From: a candidate division WWE3 bacterium
GTDB taxonomy: Bacteria; Patescibacteriota; WWE3; UBA101185; UBA10185
Direction: 5' to 3'
Assembly: GCA_016182565.1 (NCBI GenBank)
Contig: JACPGI010000008.1
Coordinates: forward strand, 1-38,614
DNA: 38,614 bases
Position 1 is the first letter of the stretch. Every line of letters begins with the position of its first letter. The notes beneath the pieces were generated by a model. That model did not search any database. It had not been told where the DNA came from and was given only the letters and a program-made list of their open reading frames with translations. Shown piece by piece: positions 22,971 through 31,933 of this stretch. The translations under genes and the position numbers were made by a program.

Positions 22971-23912
22971 TCATTTTCTGAAAAGCCACATCAAAATCCC
23001 TTTTTGAATATGAAGCCTATTTTCTGCCTGATCAAAAATCAAAGAATACTTATGTTCTATAGCATCTCTTGTAATTTCATACCCAACATGACAAGGCATA
23101 CAATGCATAATTTTTGCGCTAGGACAGTATTTATTAACTAACTGTGCATTTAGTTGATACGGGGCAAAAACTTTCTTTCTTTGTTCATACTCTTTTTTAA
23201 ACTCACTTTTGATTTTTCCATTTTCAAAAAACTCCATATTCATCCAAGTATCAGTATGCACAAATTGAGCATCTTTTAACCCAGACTTAACATCTTTTGT
23301 ATAAGTCACCATTCCGGTTTTATCTGCAAGTTTATTTAGTTCCACATCAACACTAGATGAGTCTAGTTCAGGTGAAATAATAGTAATATTTATCCCAAGC
23401 AGCGCACATGCAAGTTTTAAAGTATTTGAGACATTGTTTTCTATCCCAAGCCATGCAACCTTTTTTATTTTTTTAATCCCTCCGGCACTTTCTGCCATGG
23501 TCAAAATATCCCCTAGTGCTTGGCAGGGGTGATATTTTTCACTACAAGCATCAATCACAGGGATACTATTCATACTTGCTGCCTTTTCCACATCACTTGC
23601 TTTTAAAGCCCTAAACATAAGAGCGCAACCAAAGCGCATAATTGCCTTTATCTCATCACCAAAATCAGTAAGACTAAACTGAGTTGTTCTACTATCAAGA
23701 AAGATTGCATGCCCGCCAAGCTCAGTCATTGCAGATTCAAACGAAAGTCTAGTTCGAGTAGATGTTTTTTGGAAAAGCATTATAAGTGTTTTATTTTTTA
23801 GGTAGTTTGTAAAAACCCCTCTTTTCCTTTTCTTTTTGATATCTGAGGCCAAGCGCAATATTGTAAGTAAATCCTTGGCAGTATTTTCTTTGAGCGAAAT
23901 TAAGTGTTTCAT
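22971..23912 (-). CDS. Ornithine carbamoyltransferase-like enzyme
   Basis: 313 aa with a complete OTC/ATC fold. The carbamoyl phosphate site STRTRLSFE, HPCQALGDI, the Cys motif MHCMPCH and Arg in AENRLHIQKG are all present. The ornithine loop, normally D-x-W-x-SMG, reads DTWMNMEF, so SM-G has become NM-E. That and the lack of any other arginine gene nearby make the second substrate uncertain. It is the last gene of the sxtI-like operon, starting 5 nt after the SGNH gene. It may carbamoylate an amine or act in arginine breakdown. Confidence 0.85.
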   Translation of the reverse strand: MKHLISLKENTAKDLLTILRLASDIKKKRKRGVFTNYLKNKTLIMLFQKTSTRTRLSFESAMTELGGHAIFLDSRTTQFSLTDFGDEIKAIMRFGCALMFRALKASDVEKAASMNSIPVIDACSEKYHPCQALGDILTMAESAGGIKKIKKVAWLGIENNVSNTLKLACALLGINITIISPELDSSSVDVELNKLADKTGMVTYTKDVKSGLKDAQFVHTDTWMNMEFFENGKIKSEFKKEYEQRKKVFAPYQLNAQLVNKYCPSAKIMHCMPCHVGYEITRDAIEHKYSLIFDQAENRLHIQKGILMWLFRK

Positions 23913-23917
23913 AAATT

Positions 23918-25087
23918 TTATAAAACTTGGTTTTCCTCCAAAACCTTAAATATATTATTTGAAATTATTTCATTACCTTTTTCAGTTACATGAACCCAAT
24001 CTAGAAAAAATTCTTCATTTTTCTCTCTGGCATCAAAAATGTTTGTTAAATCAGTTGAGTTTACGTTGTATTGAGACTTTAATTTATTTGTAGTCTCAAC
24101 CATAGATGGGTAAGCTTTTGCAAATGCCTCACTAATACCTGTGCCAATCAGATAGTAATTATTTTTAAGCTGAAATTCGTACGGTGTTAAATAAGATCCT
24201 GAATATAAGTTTGGTTGTAGAAAGTGTGCAAATTGGGCTTTGCGGCCAGTGGTAAAGCCTGCAGCCTCCGTAACATTTTTTAAATAATTTGTAAGTAAAT
24301 CTGTTGTGAGTTGATCCACTTTTGAGGCATCGGTCATATGAATAGGTAGAAATCTTGACTCAAATGGATTTAGAAAATATCCAACAAACTTCGACTTTTC
24401 GCCATACTTCACAAAAAGCTTTATGGCAAGTTCTTTGAATTTTCCGGACTCTCTTAAAACTTGGTTATTTTTGCCGATAATATACCCCTCTGGATCATTG
24501 TTATAGATTGATTGAACTACATCGTTTGCGCCATCAAAAAATATTACGATATCACCCTCTTTTATATCTATCGTTTTTAACCTCTCTAACTCCTGCGCCG
24601 AAACCACAGAGCTTGCACCAAAATTTTCGACTTTGTATTTATTCGGATATTTTTCATTTATTTTTTGTTGGAGGTATGAATTTATTGTGTAGTCGTCTGG
24701 CACTTCAGCACAAAAGACAGTTGACGCACCAAACACATATATCATGTGTTCATATTTTTCTGGTTGATGGGAGGTTTTTCGAAGGCCATCTCTTACATTT
24801 AGATATTCAGAACTAAAATCTTTTGGAATAACAAGTCTAGTGCCTTCCGGGGTCAACCAATCAACCAGTCCAAATGTACCATCTATAAATCTGGCAACAT
24901 CATAAGGGCTATTCTTATGTGGCGCTGGTACTGACTTTCTATAGTCTTTATGATTTTTATACTGAGATTCCGGAAAAACTTTGATGTAGACTCTTGCCCC
25001 AAGTTCCAATAACAAGAGAGACAAAGCCAAACTAATAAATACTAAAATAAGTCTAGCGAGAAACTTTTTTAACAAGTTGTTAGACAC
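23918..25087 (-). CDS. Membrane-anchored SGNH/GDSL-fold hydrolase-like protein
   Basis: 389 aa starting with GTG. One N-terminal TM (LILVFISLALSLLLLELGA) is followed by an outer domain with SGNH blocks: block I YVFGASTVF (Ser), block III FFDGANDVV (Gly and Asn) and block V DWVHVTEKGNE (Asp, His). All four catalytic residues are present, so an esterase or acyltransferase-type activity on a surface glycan or lipid is likely. It starts 15 nt after sxtJ. Confidence 0.85.
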   Translation of the reverse strand: MSNNLLKKFLARLILVFISLALSLLLLELGARVYIKVFPESQYKNHKDYRKSVPAPHKNSPYDVARFIDGTFGLVDWLTPEGTRLVIPKDFSSEYLNVRDGLRKTSHQPEKYEHMIYVFGASTVFCAEVPDDYTINSYLQQKINEKYPNKYKVENFGASSVVSAQELERLKTIDIKEGDIVIFFDGANDVVQSIYNNDPEGYIIGKNNQVLRESGKFKELAIKLFVKYGEKSKFVGYFLNPFESRFLPIHMTDASKVDQLTTDLLTNYLKNVTEAAGFTTGRKAQFAHFLQPNLYSGSYLTPYEFQLKNNYYLIGTGISEAFAKAYPSMVETTNKLKSQYNVNSTDLTNIFDAREKNEEFFLDWVHVTEKGNEIISNNIFKVLEENQVL

Positions 25088-25102
25088 AAATTTATTTTCT
25101 TT

Positions 25103-25477
25103 CTACCATTGCTTAATAAAATCTTTTTCTACCCAAGTTTTATTTACATCTTCAAAGTAACTTTCGTTGTCATCGTGAGTAAATTTTCTTGTTTTAACTT
25201 CATTAAACAATCGATAAAAAAATGCGAGCGGTGTAAGAATCAAAAAGAAAATAAGTGATAAAAGAAGTTTTGAATTAAATCTTCCTAGGACTTCCGCAAA
25301 CTTCAACCAATAAAAAGAAATTATTTTATTAAGATCAATATAAACTAAATTAATTACTAAAAGTTCGATTGCCAAAACCAAAATCCAAGCAGTATTTGTA
25401 AAATAAAATACCACAAGTAGAGCAAGGATGATGACACTTATTGTTCGGTATGACTCTAGTTCGTTTACTTTTTTCAT
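25103..25477 (-). CDS. SxtJ-like membrane protein
   Basis: 124 aa with two paired TM segments (ISVIILALLVVFYFTNTAWI, then the adjoining hydrophobic stretch, and LLLSLIFFLILTPLAFFYRL) and an acidic, aromatic tail ending WVEKDFIKQW. This matches the SxtJ family, found next to carbamoyltransferases such as SxtI, including in saxitoxin clusters. Its exact role is unknown. It lies 19 nt after the DUF5989 gene. Confidence 0.8.
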   Translation of the reverse strand: MKKVNELESYRTISVIILALLVVFYFTNTAWILVLAIELLVINLVYIDLNKIISFYWLKFAEVLGRFNSKLLLSLIFFLILTPLAFFYRLFNEVKTRKFTHDDNESYFEDVNKTWVEKDFIKQW

Positions 25478-25496
25478 ATTTTATTTCTGCATCAAA

Positions 25497-25646
25497 CTAA
25501 AACAAAGTATAAATAAACGGTGAAATAGCACTCCCTGCAGTAAGAACCACTAATACCCCCACAAGCAGTAATACTGCTACCATAGGAAATAACCACCATT
25601 TTTTATTTTCTTTTATAAAACCCCATAATTCTTTAATAGACTCCAT
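25497..25646 (-). CDS. DUF5989 (SxtK-like) mini membrane protein
   Basis: 49 aa, found by reading the gap between sxtJ and the carbamoyltransferase. It begins MESIKELWGFIKENKKWW, has one TM (VAVLLLVGVLVVLTAG), and ends SAISPFIYTLF, the typical DUF5989 ending. SD AAAGGTG lies before the ATG. The spacing is 21 nt after the carbamoyltransferase and 19 nt before sxtJ. DUF5989 proteins regularly accompany SxtI/SxtJ, probably as a membrane partner. Confidence 0.85.
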   Translation of the reverse strand: MESIKELWGFIKENKKWWLFPMVAVLLLVGVLVVLTAGSAISPFIYTLF

Positions 25647-25667
25647 AAATTCACCTTTCAAAAACAA

Positions 25668-27557
25668 TTAATCAGTTTTACTTGTATCCTCCATACTATA
25701 CTTTTTGTATGTAGTTGGTTGGTTTACCTTGTCAAACAGGTAATTTCCCATCACAAGAAAGTCCATTTCTGTTTTGACAAAACACATGTATGCATCTTTT
25801 GGGCTGCACACAATTGGCTCACCTCGTACATTAAAACTTGTATTAACAATAACACCATATCCAGTTTTTTTCTTGAAGGTATTTATAAGTTTCCAATACT
25901 TTGGGTTAGTTTCTTTACTCACAGTTTGTAATCTTGCCGAATAGTCTAGGTGGGTAATTGAGGGGATGTCGGACCTTGTGAAATATAGTTTTTCCTTTAG
26001 GGAGAGCTTATGAAAATTATCAGGAAGTGGGTTTCGTCTTTTTGGAGCTACATCTGCAACTAAAAGCATATAGGGAGAGGTTCCTTCAAAATCAAAAAAC
26101 TCCTTAGTTTCTTCTTCCATAACAGAGGGGGCAAATGGTCTAAATCCTTCCCTAAACTTAATTTTTAGATTTAATTTCTTTTGCATTTCAGGGTTTCTAG
26201 CATCACCAACTATACTTCGGTTGCCAAGTGCTCTTGGGCCCCATTCCATGCGACCTTGAAACCAACCAACGACTTTACCTTCCATCATAAGACTTGAAAC
26301 CACATCTAGTAGCTCCTCAAAATCCTCGTAGTATTTATATGGTGCATCTTGATTTAAAGCCTCTTTTTCTATATCCTGCTGGGAAAACTCAGGACCAAGA
26401 TAAGACCCGTTCATAGCATCTTTTCCCGTTGTGGTATTTCGTGGTTTATCAAAGGACAAATGATAAGCTGCAAGTGCACAACCCAACGCTCCACCGGCGT
26501 CTCCAGCCGCAGGTTGAATCCACATATTTTCAAATATTTTTTCTTTTGTAATTTTACTTGTAGAAACACAGTTTAGAGCAACTCCTCCTGCTAAACATAG
26601 GTTATTTGATTTGGTTAAACTTTTGGCTGTTCGAGCCATTTTAAGAACTATCTCATCAGTAATTTGTTGGATGGCAAGGGCCAGATCGCAATGGAACTGC
26701 TCCAAAGTATCTTCTTCTTTTTTTCGCCCGAAACTAAATAGCTTTTCCCACCTAGATTCAACGATCATTTTTAAACCGGTACAGTAATCAAAATAATCCT
26801 GGTTAAGCCAGATTGATCCATCATCTTTTATCTTCACTATATGTGTTTTTATTAATTCTTTAAATTTTGGGAGATTCTCAGAAGTCGGATCGCCGTATGG
26901 AGCGAGTCCCATAAGTTTATATTCACCAGAATTTACTTTAAATCCCAAAAAATAAGTAAAGGCAGAATATAAAAAACCTACTGAATTAGGAAAGCTCATC
27001 TCCTTCAAGACCTTTATAGATTTACCGTCACCGTAAGAAATAGAGGCGGTAGCCCACTCACCAACACCATCTATTGTTAAAATAGCTGCTTCTTTAAAAG
27101 GTGATGGATAAAAAGCACTTGCGGCGTGAGATAGATGATGATCAGAAAATAGTATTTTTGGTTGGATGTAAGTTTTGCCAAAAGTTTCTTGGATTTGTTT
27201 TAGCTCCTTATTTATAAGCTCCTTCAAAAATAGCTTTTCTTTGATCCAAACCGGAATTGCCGAAAGAAAAGAAATAAGCCCCTTTGGAGCAAAGGCATAG
27301 TAAGTTTCTAAAAGTCTTTCAAATTTCCTAAAGGACTTATCATAAAAAACGACACTATCAAGGTTGTTTAAGTCTATCTTTGCAAACTCCAAGCAAAACT
27401 TAACGGCATTTGTTGGAAAGGCTGGATCATGCTTTTTTCTTGTAAAACGTTCTTCGTGGGCTGCGCAGATAATTTCACCGTTTTTGAGTAAAGCTGCTGC
27501 GGAATCGTGATAAAAAGCAGATATACCCAATATGTAATTATTATCGGTTAAACTCAT
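25668..27557 (-). CDS. NodU/SxtI-type O-carbamoyltransferase
   Basis: About 629 aa. The N-terminal Kae1-like domain has GISAFYHDSAAALLKNGEI, DHHLSHAASAFYPSPF and LTIDGVGEWATAS; the C-terminal YrdC-like domain has GRMEWGPRALGNRSIVGDA and NTSFNVRGEPIV. These enzymes use carbamoyl phosphate and ATP to carbamoylate hydroxyl groups (NodU, TobZ, CmcH, SxtI). The ATG at 27557 was chosen because TATAAA lies exactly 6 nt upstream; the frame stays open to 27578. It heads a five-gene operon with DUF5989, SxtJ, SGNH and OTC-like genes. The acceptor is likely a surface sugar or lipid (inference). Confidence 0.93.
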   Translation of the reverse strand: MSLTDNNYILGISAFYHDSAAALLKNGEIICAAHEERFTRKKHDPAFPTNAVKFCLEFAKIDLNNLDSVVFYDKSFRKFERLLETYYAFAPKGLISFLSAIPVWIKEKLFLKELINKELKQIQETFGKTYIQPKILFSDHHLSHAASAFYPSPFKEAAILTIDGVGEWATASISYGDGKSIKVLKEMSFPNSVGFLYSAFTYFLGFKVNSGEYKLMGLAPYGDPTSENLPKFKELIKTHIVKIKDDGSIWLNQDYFDYCTGLKMIVESRWEKLFSFGRKKEEDTLEQFHCDLALAIQQITDEIVLKMARTAKSLTKSNNLCLAGGVALNCVSTSKITKEKIFENMWIQPAAGDAGGALGCALAAYHLSFDKPRNTTTGKDAMNGSYLGPEFSQQDIEKEALNQDAPYKYYEDFEELLDVVSSLMMEGKVVGWFQGRMEWGPRALGNRSIVGDARNPEMQKKLNLKIKFREGFRPFAPSVMEEETKEFFDFEGTSPYMLLVADVAPKRRNPLPDNFHKLSLKEKLYFTRSDIPSITHLDYSARLQTVSKETNPKYWKLINTFKKKTGYGVIVNTSFNVRGEPIVCSPKDAYMCFVKTEMDFLVMGNYLFDKVNQPTTYKKYSMEDTSKTD

Positions 27558-27563
27558 CATGTA

Positions 27564-27592
27564 TTTATATATCGGCATGACAGCTATGACAA
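27564..27592 (-). promoter_or_regulatory. Promoter of the carbamoyltransferase operon
   Basis: Minus strand: TTGTCA (27587-27592), 17 nt, TATAAA (27564-27569), TACATG, then ATG. It predicts a leaderless mRNA and sets the start codon. Confidence 0.6.
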
Positions 27593-27643
27593 GAGGATAA
27601 TTAGTTAACTACAAGTTAGTTTAAACTTACAATCTCAGACACC

Positions 27644-28909
27644 CTATAAATTAAATTTATCTTTTAATACCTTTGCTACAAACTCATGACCAAGCTTATT
27701 CCAGTGAGCATCTATTTTAAAATAGTATTTACGCCAATTTCCCGTCGCAAGAAAATTGTCAGTCAAATCTGTTATTTGATCTTTATCAAAGCCTGCGTTG
27801 GTTATCAGTTCAGTAAAAGTAGATGCTGGAAGTTTTGGATCTATAGCTGTACCTACATATGGGGATTTATAACTCCCCTCACTTATCAAAAGGTTTAATC
27901 TTGATGGGATGATAATAAAATAAAACCTTGTATTATATTTTTTAGATAATTCATAAGCTTCTTTTAAATAGCTCTCAATGTTTGCATAAACTTGATCACG
28001 ATCAGGAAGAAAGGTTGTATTAATTTTTGTATCACTTGTGTATTTGTTTGTGGCTAAATTTTTATCATATAGAAGTATTTCTTTGGTTGCATAACAATTT
28101 TTAAAAACTCTGATACTATTCTCTTCGGCTGCAAATTTTGTGATATTTGCTTTTGTTATAAAAAACTTAGCAACGTAAGATTTTTGGGTCAACGGCAAAA
28201 TGACCTTCTCGGTGAACTTTCTTAAAAGCTTTTCGGATGTAGAGTCACCGGAAAGATAGGCCCTGTCCCCAGGACAACCTGTAGACCACTCTCCAGGCAT
28301 CATCGTCACAACATGCGATGGGTAAAATCCCCAAATAACAACTTTGGGTTTTACAAGCTCTAAGTTTCTTTTAAGGGAGGTAAGCTGAATATCAAAGGTA
28401 TTACCCCACATACCTGCATTATATGCATTTAAAAGTGCGGGAAAACTTTCGCTATCTTTAACTCCAAAACCAAATGTAAATGAATCTCCGGTAGCTAGAA
28501 TGTCTTTTGGATTTGTACTTGGACCATTCGACCTGAACCCATTTTTATCGATGTGGTAGGTGTATCGCCACTCTGGGTTACAATGATCAACTTCATCAAG
28601 TGGCTCATAAAAAGCTGCCAGTTGAGAATAGCCACGAGAATTACTAAATTTATTCGCATTAAAACCTGCACAATGGATTTGTGCTTTATTAACCTTTGTA
28701 AGATCTATGACTTTAAAAATATATTCAATAAAAAATAAGGTTATAAAAAGCGAAAAAACAAGAAGAGCAATTTTTGTAAAAAAGTATAATTTGGGGGATT
28801 TTATTAGAAAATTTTTTGCAACTTTTGGCGGCTGGGTATTGGCCTTAGGTTCTAGACTTTCTATAGCTGGTTGATTTTCTTGGGGATCATCTGAAATTAA
28901 CGGGTTCAT
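27644..28909 (-). CDS. SGNH-fold membrane protein (AlgJ/AlgX-like)
   Basis: 421 aa with a short acidic cytoplasmic N-terminus, one TM (about 43-65, FFTKIALLVFSLFITLFFIE), and an SGNH-like outer domain. Block I is LATGDSFTFGFGVKD, with Ser in GDS, and the last block is KIDAHWNKLGHEF, the DxHW form seen in alginate O-acetylation proteins. It may add or remove acyl groups on a glycan, beside the carbamoyltransferase operon. TACAAT (28916-28921) lies 6 nt before the ATG. Confidence 0.8.
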   Translation of the reverse strand: MNPLISDDPQENQPAIESLEPKANTQPPKVAKNFLIKSPKLYFFTKIALLVFSLFITLFFIEYIFKVIDLTKVNKAQIHCAGFNANKFSNSRGYSQLAAFYEPLDEVDHCNPEWRYTYHIDKNGFRSNGPSTNPKDILATGDSFTFGFGVKDSESFPALLNAYNAGMWGNTFDIQLTSLKRNLELVKPKVVIWGFYPSHVVTMMPGEWSTGCPGDRAYLSGDSTSEKLLRKFTEKVILPLTQKSYVAKFFITKANITKFAAEENSIRVFKNCYATKEILLYDKNLATNKYTSDTKINTTFLPDRDQVYANIESYLKEAYELSKKYNTRFYFIIIPSRLNLLISEGSYKSPYVGTAIDPKLPASTFTELITNAGFDKDQITDLTDNFLATGNWRKYYFKIDAHWNKLGHEFVAKVLKDKFNL

Positions 28910-28937
28910 TATAAAATTGTACAGGAAAATAAGTAGA

Positions 28938-29948
28938 TTAAATTTCTTGGTTTATATACAGCCCTATAATAAATCTATCTATTTTCTCCAACATTATTAG
29001 AAATTCCTGCATGATATTAATTTTTTTAACTTCATCAAGCTCTATTTCAGTGTAACTCCCAAGCACCCTATCACCGTCTTCAAAAAATATTAGTTGACCT
29101 CTTGTGCTCTGTGCGCCCATAACCCCACCATTAATACGAAGTTGTTTTTGTTGGTTATCTTCTGACTCTGAAATTTTCTCAGGTAACACTAGATACGAAA
29201 CCGAAGCAAAATCTTTTAATACATCGGTACCTCTACTATCATTTGCCAAAACCATAGATGACGGTAAGAAACTAACCTTAACTATTCCTGGAGTTTTACC
29301 CTTAAAATACACTGTACCAAATAGACCCCCGTCACTAGAAAAGCCCGGGTTTGGCAAGCCACCGGTCAAACGTGCATATCCGATCTCATTGTTTATTTCT
29401 TTTTGAATAAAAATATTTGCGAAGGAATCAGCTGTTGAAATGTCCACAACCTCAAGCTTTGCCGGATCAAAACTAATGTCAGTTTGTACTGTGTTAATAG
29501 GAGTTTGCACATTTGAAATCTCTACTTTCATTGGGAAAATTTCGCCAAGTCTATATTGACCCTTTGGTGGTATAACAATTGAAACAGTTTTGGGGGTAGG
29601 TGGGATTCCAAGTTTAAAAAATAACTGGCTTTCAAGAAATACCACCCCAGCAGAAATAAAAGTAAAAATCAAAATAATAACACCATTTAAAATAGCAGAT
29701 TTTATGCTTGCAGGAGCAGCAAAATTATTTTTGTTAACACTTCTTTTGCATAAAGAGCACCAGTCTCCATCCCTTTTACCTCGACATGAAAAACATACTG
29801 TTGCGTTTGGTAAAAGCAACCACCAAATAGGGTATGTTATAGCAAAAAAAATACCTAAAATTGCAAGGAAGTGTAAAAGTACCCAGGATAAAATTAAAAT
29901 TAGGACAACTCCAAAGATCAGTCTTACATTTATTGTTTTAGTATTCAT
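28938..29948 (-). CDS. Membrane-anchored cohesin-domain protein
   Basis: 336 aa. Hydrophobic N-terminus (about 9-46), a cytoplasmic Zn-ribbon-like CFSCRGKRDGDWCSLC, another TM (about 84-105), then an outer cohesin-like domain: YRLGEIFPMKVEISNVQTPI, TDISFDPAKLEVVDIST, and GTVYFKGKTPGIVKVSF. Cohesins bind dockerins, and a dockerin-like protein is coded 40 nt upstream, so it probably anchors that partner on the cell surface. TATAAT lies 15 nt before the ATG, leaving a short leader with AGGG. Confidence 0.8.
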   Translation of the reverse strand: MNTKTINVRLIFGVVLILILSWVLLHFLAILGIFFAITYPIWWLLLPNATVCFSCRGKRDGDWCSLCKRSVNKNNFAAPASIKSAILNGVIILIFTFISAGVVFLESQLFFKLGIPPTPKTVSIVIPPKGQYRLGEIFPMKVEISNVQTPINTVQTDISFDPAKLEVVDISTADSFANIFIQKEINNEIGYARLTGGLPNPGFSSDGGLFGTVYFKGKTPGIVKVSFLPSSMVLANDSRGTDVLKDFASVSYLVLPEKISESEDNQQKQLRINGGVMGAQSTRGQLIFFEDGDRVLGSYTEIELDEVKKINIMQEFLIMLEKIDRFIIGLYINQEI

Positions 29949-29988
29949 ATCAAAACCCTACAGATTATATAACACACCCTATTTAATC

Positions 29989-30648
29989 CTACAGATAATA
30001 AAGCATTACTGAAAAATCTACTATGCTACATGTACTGTCTTTATTTACATCACATAAACTACTTATTTCATTATTTCCACTAAGTTCGGTTATATCTTGG
30101 ATGTCTTTTGCAATTCTATCTCGCCAATCATTCACCCAAGCTCGTATCAAATCTGGGACTTCTCCAGTTTCTATTGTACCGCTCCTGTCAATATCAAAAG
30201 TACTAAGAAGTGCAATTGGAAATGCACGGACTATAGTTTCGAAGGACAGCTTAGAAGAATCATTCGTACCTGTTTGATCAGACGTTGAGTCTGTGATTTC
30301 GTTATTACTCTCGCTACTGCTACTGCTGTCACTATTGTCCCCATCTCCAGAATCCGCAGAAGTATTAAAACACGCAGTTGTTACAACAGAACAACTAATA
30401 TCACAAGATAAGGAACCGGAATTAAAACCGTAATCATTACAAGTAAGGCTGCCAAAATCTCCAATATCACAATCCTCCGGATTTTCTTTTACACTGTCCC
30501 CACAGACATTTATTTTTATAGTCGCATTTACAGTATGAGTACCTTCAGCAAATACTTTTAGGTTTAATAAGGAAGTAAAGTCCCTTACAAAAAAGAGGGA
30601 TAATCCCGATATAACGAGAAAAAACGTTTTTAATTCTATTTTGCTCAT
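29989..30648 (-). CDS. Secreted dockerin-domain protein
   Basis: 219 aa with a signal peptide, a Cys-rich module (VCGDSVKENPEDCDIGDFG and more Cys after it) like DUF4215-type repeats, a Ser/Asp-rich linker, and a C-terminal dockerin: two Ca-loop repeats, FDIDRSGTIETGEVPDLIRA and CDVNKDSTCSIVDFSVMLYY. Its start overlaps the upstream stop (ATGA), giving translational coupling. It probably docks to the cohesin protein coded next. Confidence 0.82.
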   Translation of the reverse strand: MSKIELKTFFLVISGLSLFFVRDFTSLLNLKVFAEGTHTVNATIKINVCGDSVKENPEDCDIGDFGSLTCNDYGFNSGSLSCDISCSVVTTACFNTSADSGDGDNSDSSSSSESNNEITDSTSDQTGTNDSSKLSFETIVRAFPIALLSTFDIDRSGTIETGEVPDLIRAWVNDWRDRIAKDIQDITELSGNNEISSLCDVNKDSTCSIVDFSVMLYYL

Positions 30649-31274
30649 TCCTGTGAATCAGTTTTCTTTTCCGGCTTCTTAATATTTATTTGAATATTAA
30701 AAAATTTCTTAAATAATATTAAAGCCAAAACGATACCTGCCAAAACTGCAAACCTAGAGGACCAAGGTTGATAAATTTTCCAATAACTTATAGCCCTGTA
30801 ATACATGCCCTCAATGATATTTGCCGGCTCTACTGTAAAATATAGTTTAGCAGCTGCAGCAACCCCAATACTTGTATTTCCATTTTCAGCTTTTTTGGTA
30901 GGATGCGCTTCCAAATATGCAAAATAATCCCCCGGAATGGTCTTTAAAGGAAGATTTAATTTAACTGTCACCGTACTTCCGGCATTTGGTTCCAGTGAGA
31001 ATCTTTGGGGCTCAAATATAAACCAAGCTTCAGGTGGCATAAGCTGGGATTGCTTTTCATGGTAAGCTACTGCAACTTCATAATCGGAAACTTCATCACC
31101 TGTATTTAATACATTTAGCGGAGGCAGCTCATATATTATTCCGGGCTTTAGTTTCTCATCTATCTGTATTTTTCCTGTACCAATACCTACCCCTATACGA
31201 GCTAGTGCGGTTTTAGTCGGCACAAATAAAACTCCAATAAGAAACAATATTACTAGAACATTCAGTTTACTCAT
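30645..31274 (-). CDS. Ig-like surface protein with C-terminal TM (DUF916-like)
   Basis: 209 aa with a signal peptide and a beta-sandwich of the kind in WxL-interacting DUF916 proteins: PGIIYELPPLNVLNTGDEVS, FIFEPQRFSLEPNAGSTVTV and PGDYFAYLEAHP. One TM near 172-190 (FAVLAGIVLALILFKKFF) is followed by a basic tail. The neighbouring genes with WxL-like domains support that reading, but the family assignment is tentative. TATCAT (31281-31286) lies 6 nt before the ATG. Confidence 0.65.
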   Translation of the reverse strand: MSKLNVLVILFLIGVLFVPTKTALARIGVGIGTGKIQIDEKLKPGIIYELPPLNVLNTGDEVSDYEVAVAYHEKQSQLMPPEAWFIFEPQRFSLEPNAGSTVTVKLNLPLKTIPGDYFAYLEAHPTKKAENGNTSIGVAAAAKLYFTVEPANIIEGMYYRAISYWKIYQPWSSRFAVLAGIVLALILFKKFFNIQINIKKPEKKTDSQE

Positions 31275-31328
31275 TGTTATATGATATCTGCGAATTAAAC
31301 TAAATGCAATAAAGGCTATATAATTTTA

Positions 31329-31835
31329 TTATGGGGCTACGGCTTGCACAATTACATCAACAGATTGTTGTGTATAAGTAGCAGTAGATGATGGTGTTGT
31401 TATTTGTAAATCAAATGTTTTGGTCCCGGATGCAGCAATACTTGTGCCAAGTGTTTGGTAACTGGTTGTTAAAGCAGTGTAATTTGTAGGGGGAGTAGTA
31501 CAGGAAGCGGTACAAAATTTATGCACATATTGCTCTGAACCGGCCGAACCTGCAAGCGTCCATGCGGCAGTGTTTTGGCCTTTAATATTAAAATCCTCTG
31601 TTATATTTCCGTTGTTTGTTGCAGTTTGAAGATCGTTTAAATCTGCTGGTGTTGTACTCTTTGAAGAACTAGAGCTTAAAGTACCATAGGCTATTGTGCC
31701 ATCACTTACTGATACAGAAATATTTTGTAATGTTACTGTAGCTGCTACAGTTGCAGTACTAGCTGCATTCGCTTTAAATAAAAAAGCAAATAATATAAAA
31801 CACGGTATTAATGTAATGTAGGCAAGTTTTTTCAT
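31329..31835 (-). CDS. Secreted protein with WxL-like domain, short paralogue
   Basis: 168 aa with a signal peptide (cleavage after KANA). The rest is one beta-rich domain (SVSDGTIAYGTL, DLNDLQTATNNGNITEDF, NIKGQNTAAWTLAG, TQQSVDVIVQAVAP) that is clearly homologous to the last 135 residues of the 722-aa protein. The WTL motif recalls WxL cell-wall domains. A perfect 14-bp palindrome abuts the start codon. Confidence 0.75.
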   Translation of the reverse strand: MKKLAYITLIPCFILFAFLFKANAASTATVAATVTLQNISVSVSDGTIAYGTLSSSSSKSTTPADLNDLQTATNNGNITEDFNIKGQNTAAWTLAGSAGSEQYVHKFCTASCTTPPTNYTALTTSYQTLGTSIAASGTKTFDLQITTPSSTATYTQQSVDVIVQAVAP

Positions 31836-31849
31836 ATCTTACGTAAGAT
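31836..31849. promoter_or_regulatory. Perfect palindrome at a start codon
   Basis: ATCTTACGTAAGAT, a 14-bp perfect inverted repeat directly upstream of the 31835 start codon. It would be an operator or a small mRNA 5' stem. No clear -10 lies at the usual distance. Confidence 0.4.
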
Positions 31850-31933
31850 TAAATAGAAAATCTGGTTCTGTCAATCCTAAAAAATATTTCTAACTATATA
31901 CTCTGTTCTAAGTAACAAAATAAACTAATAATT

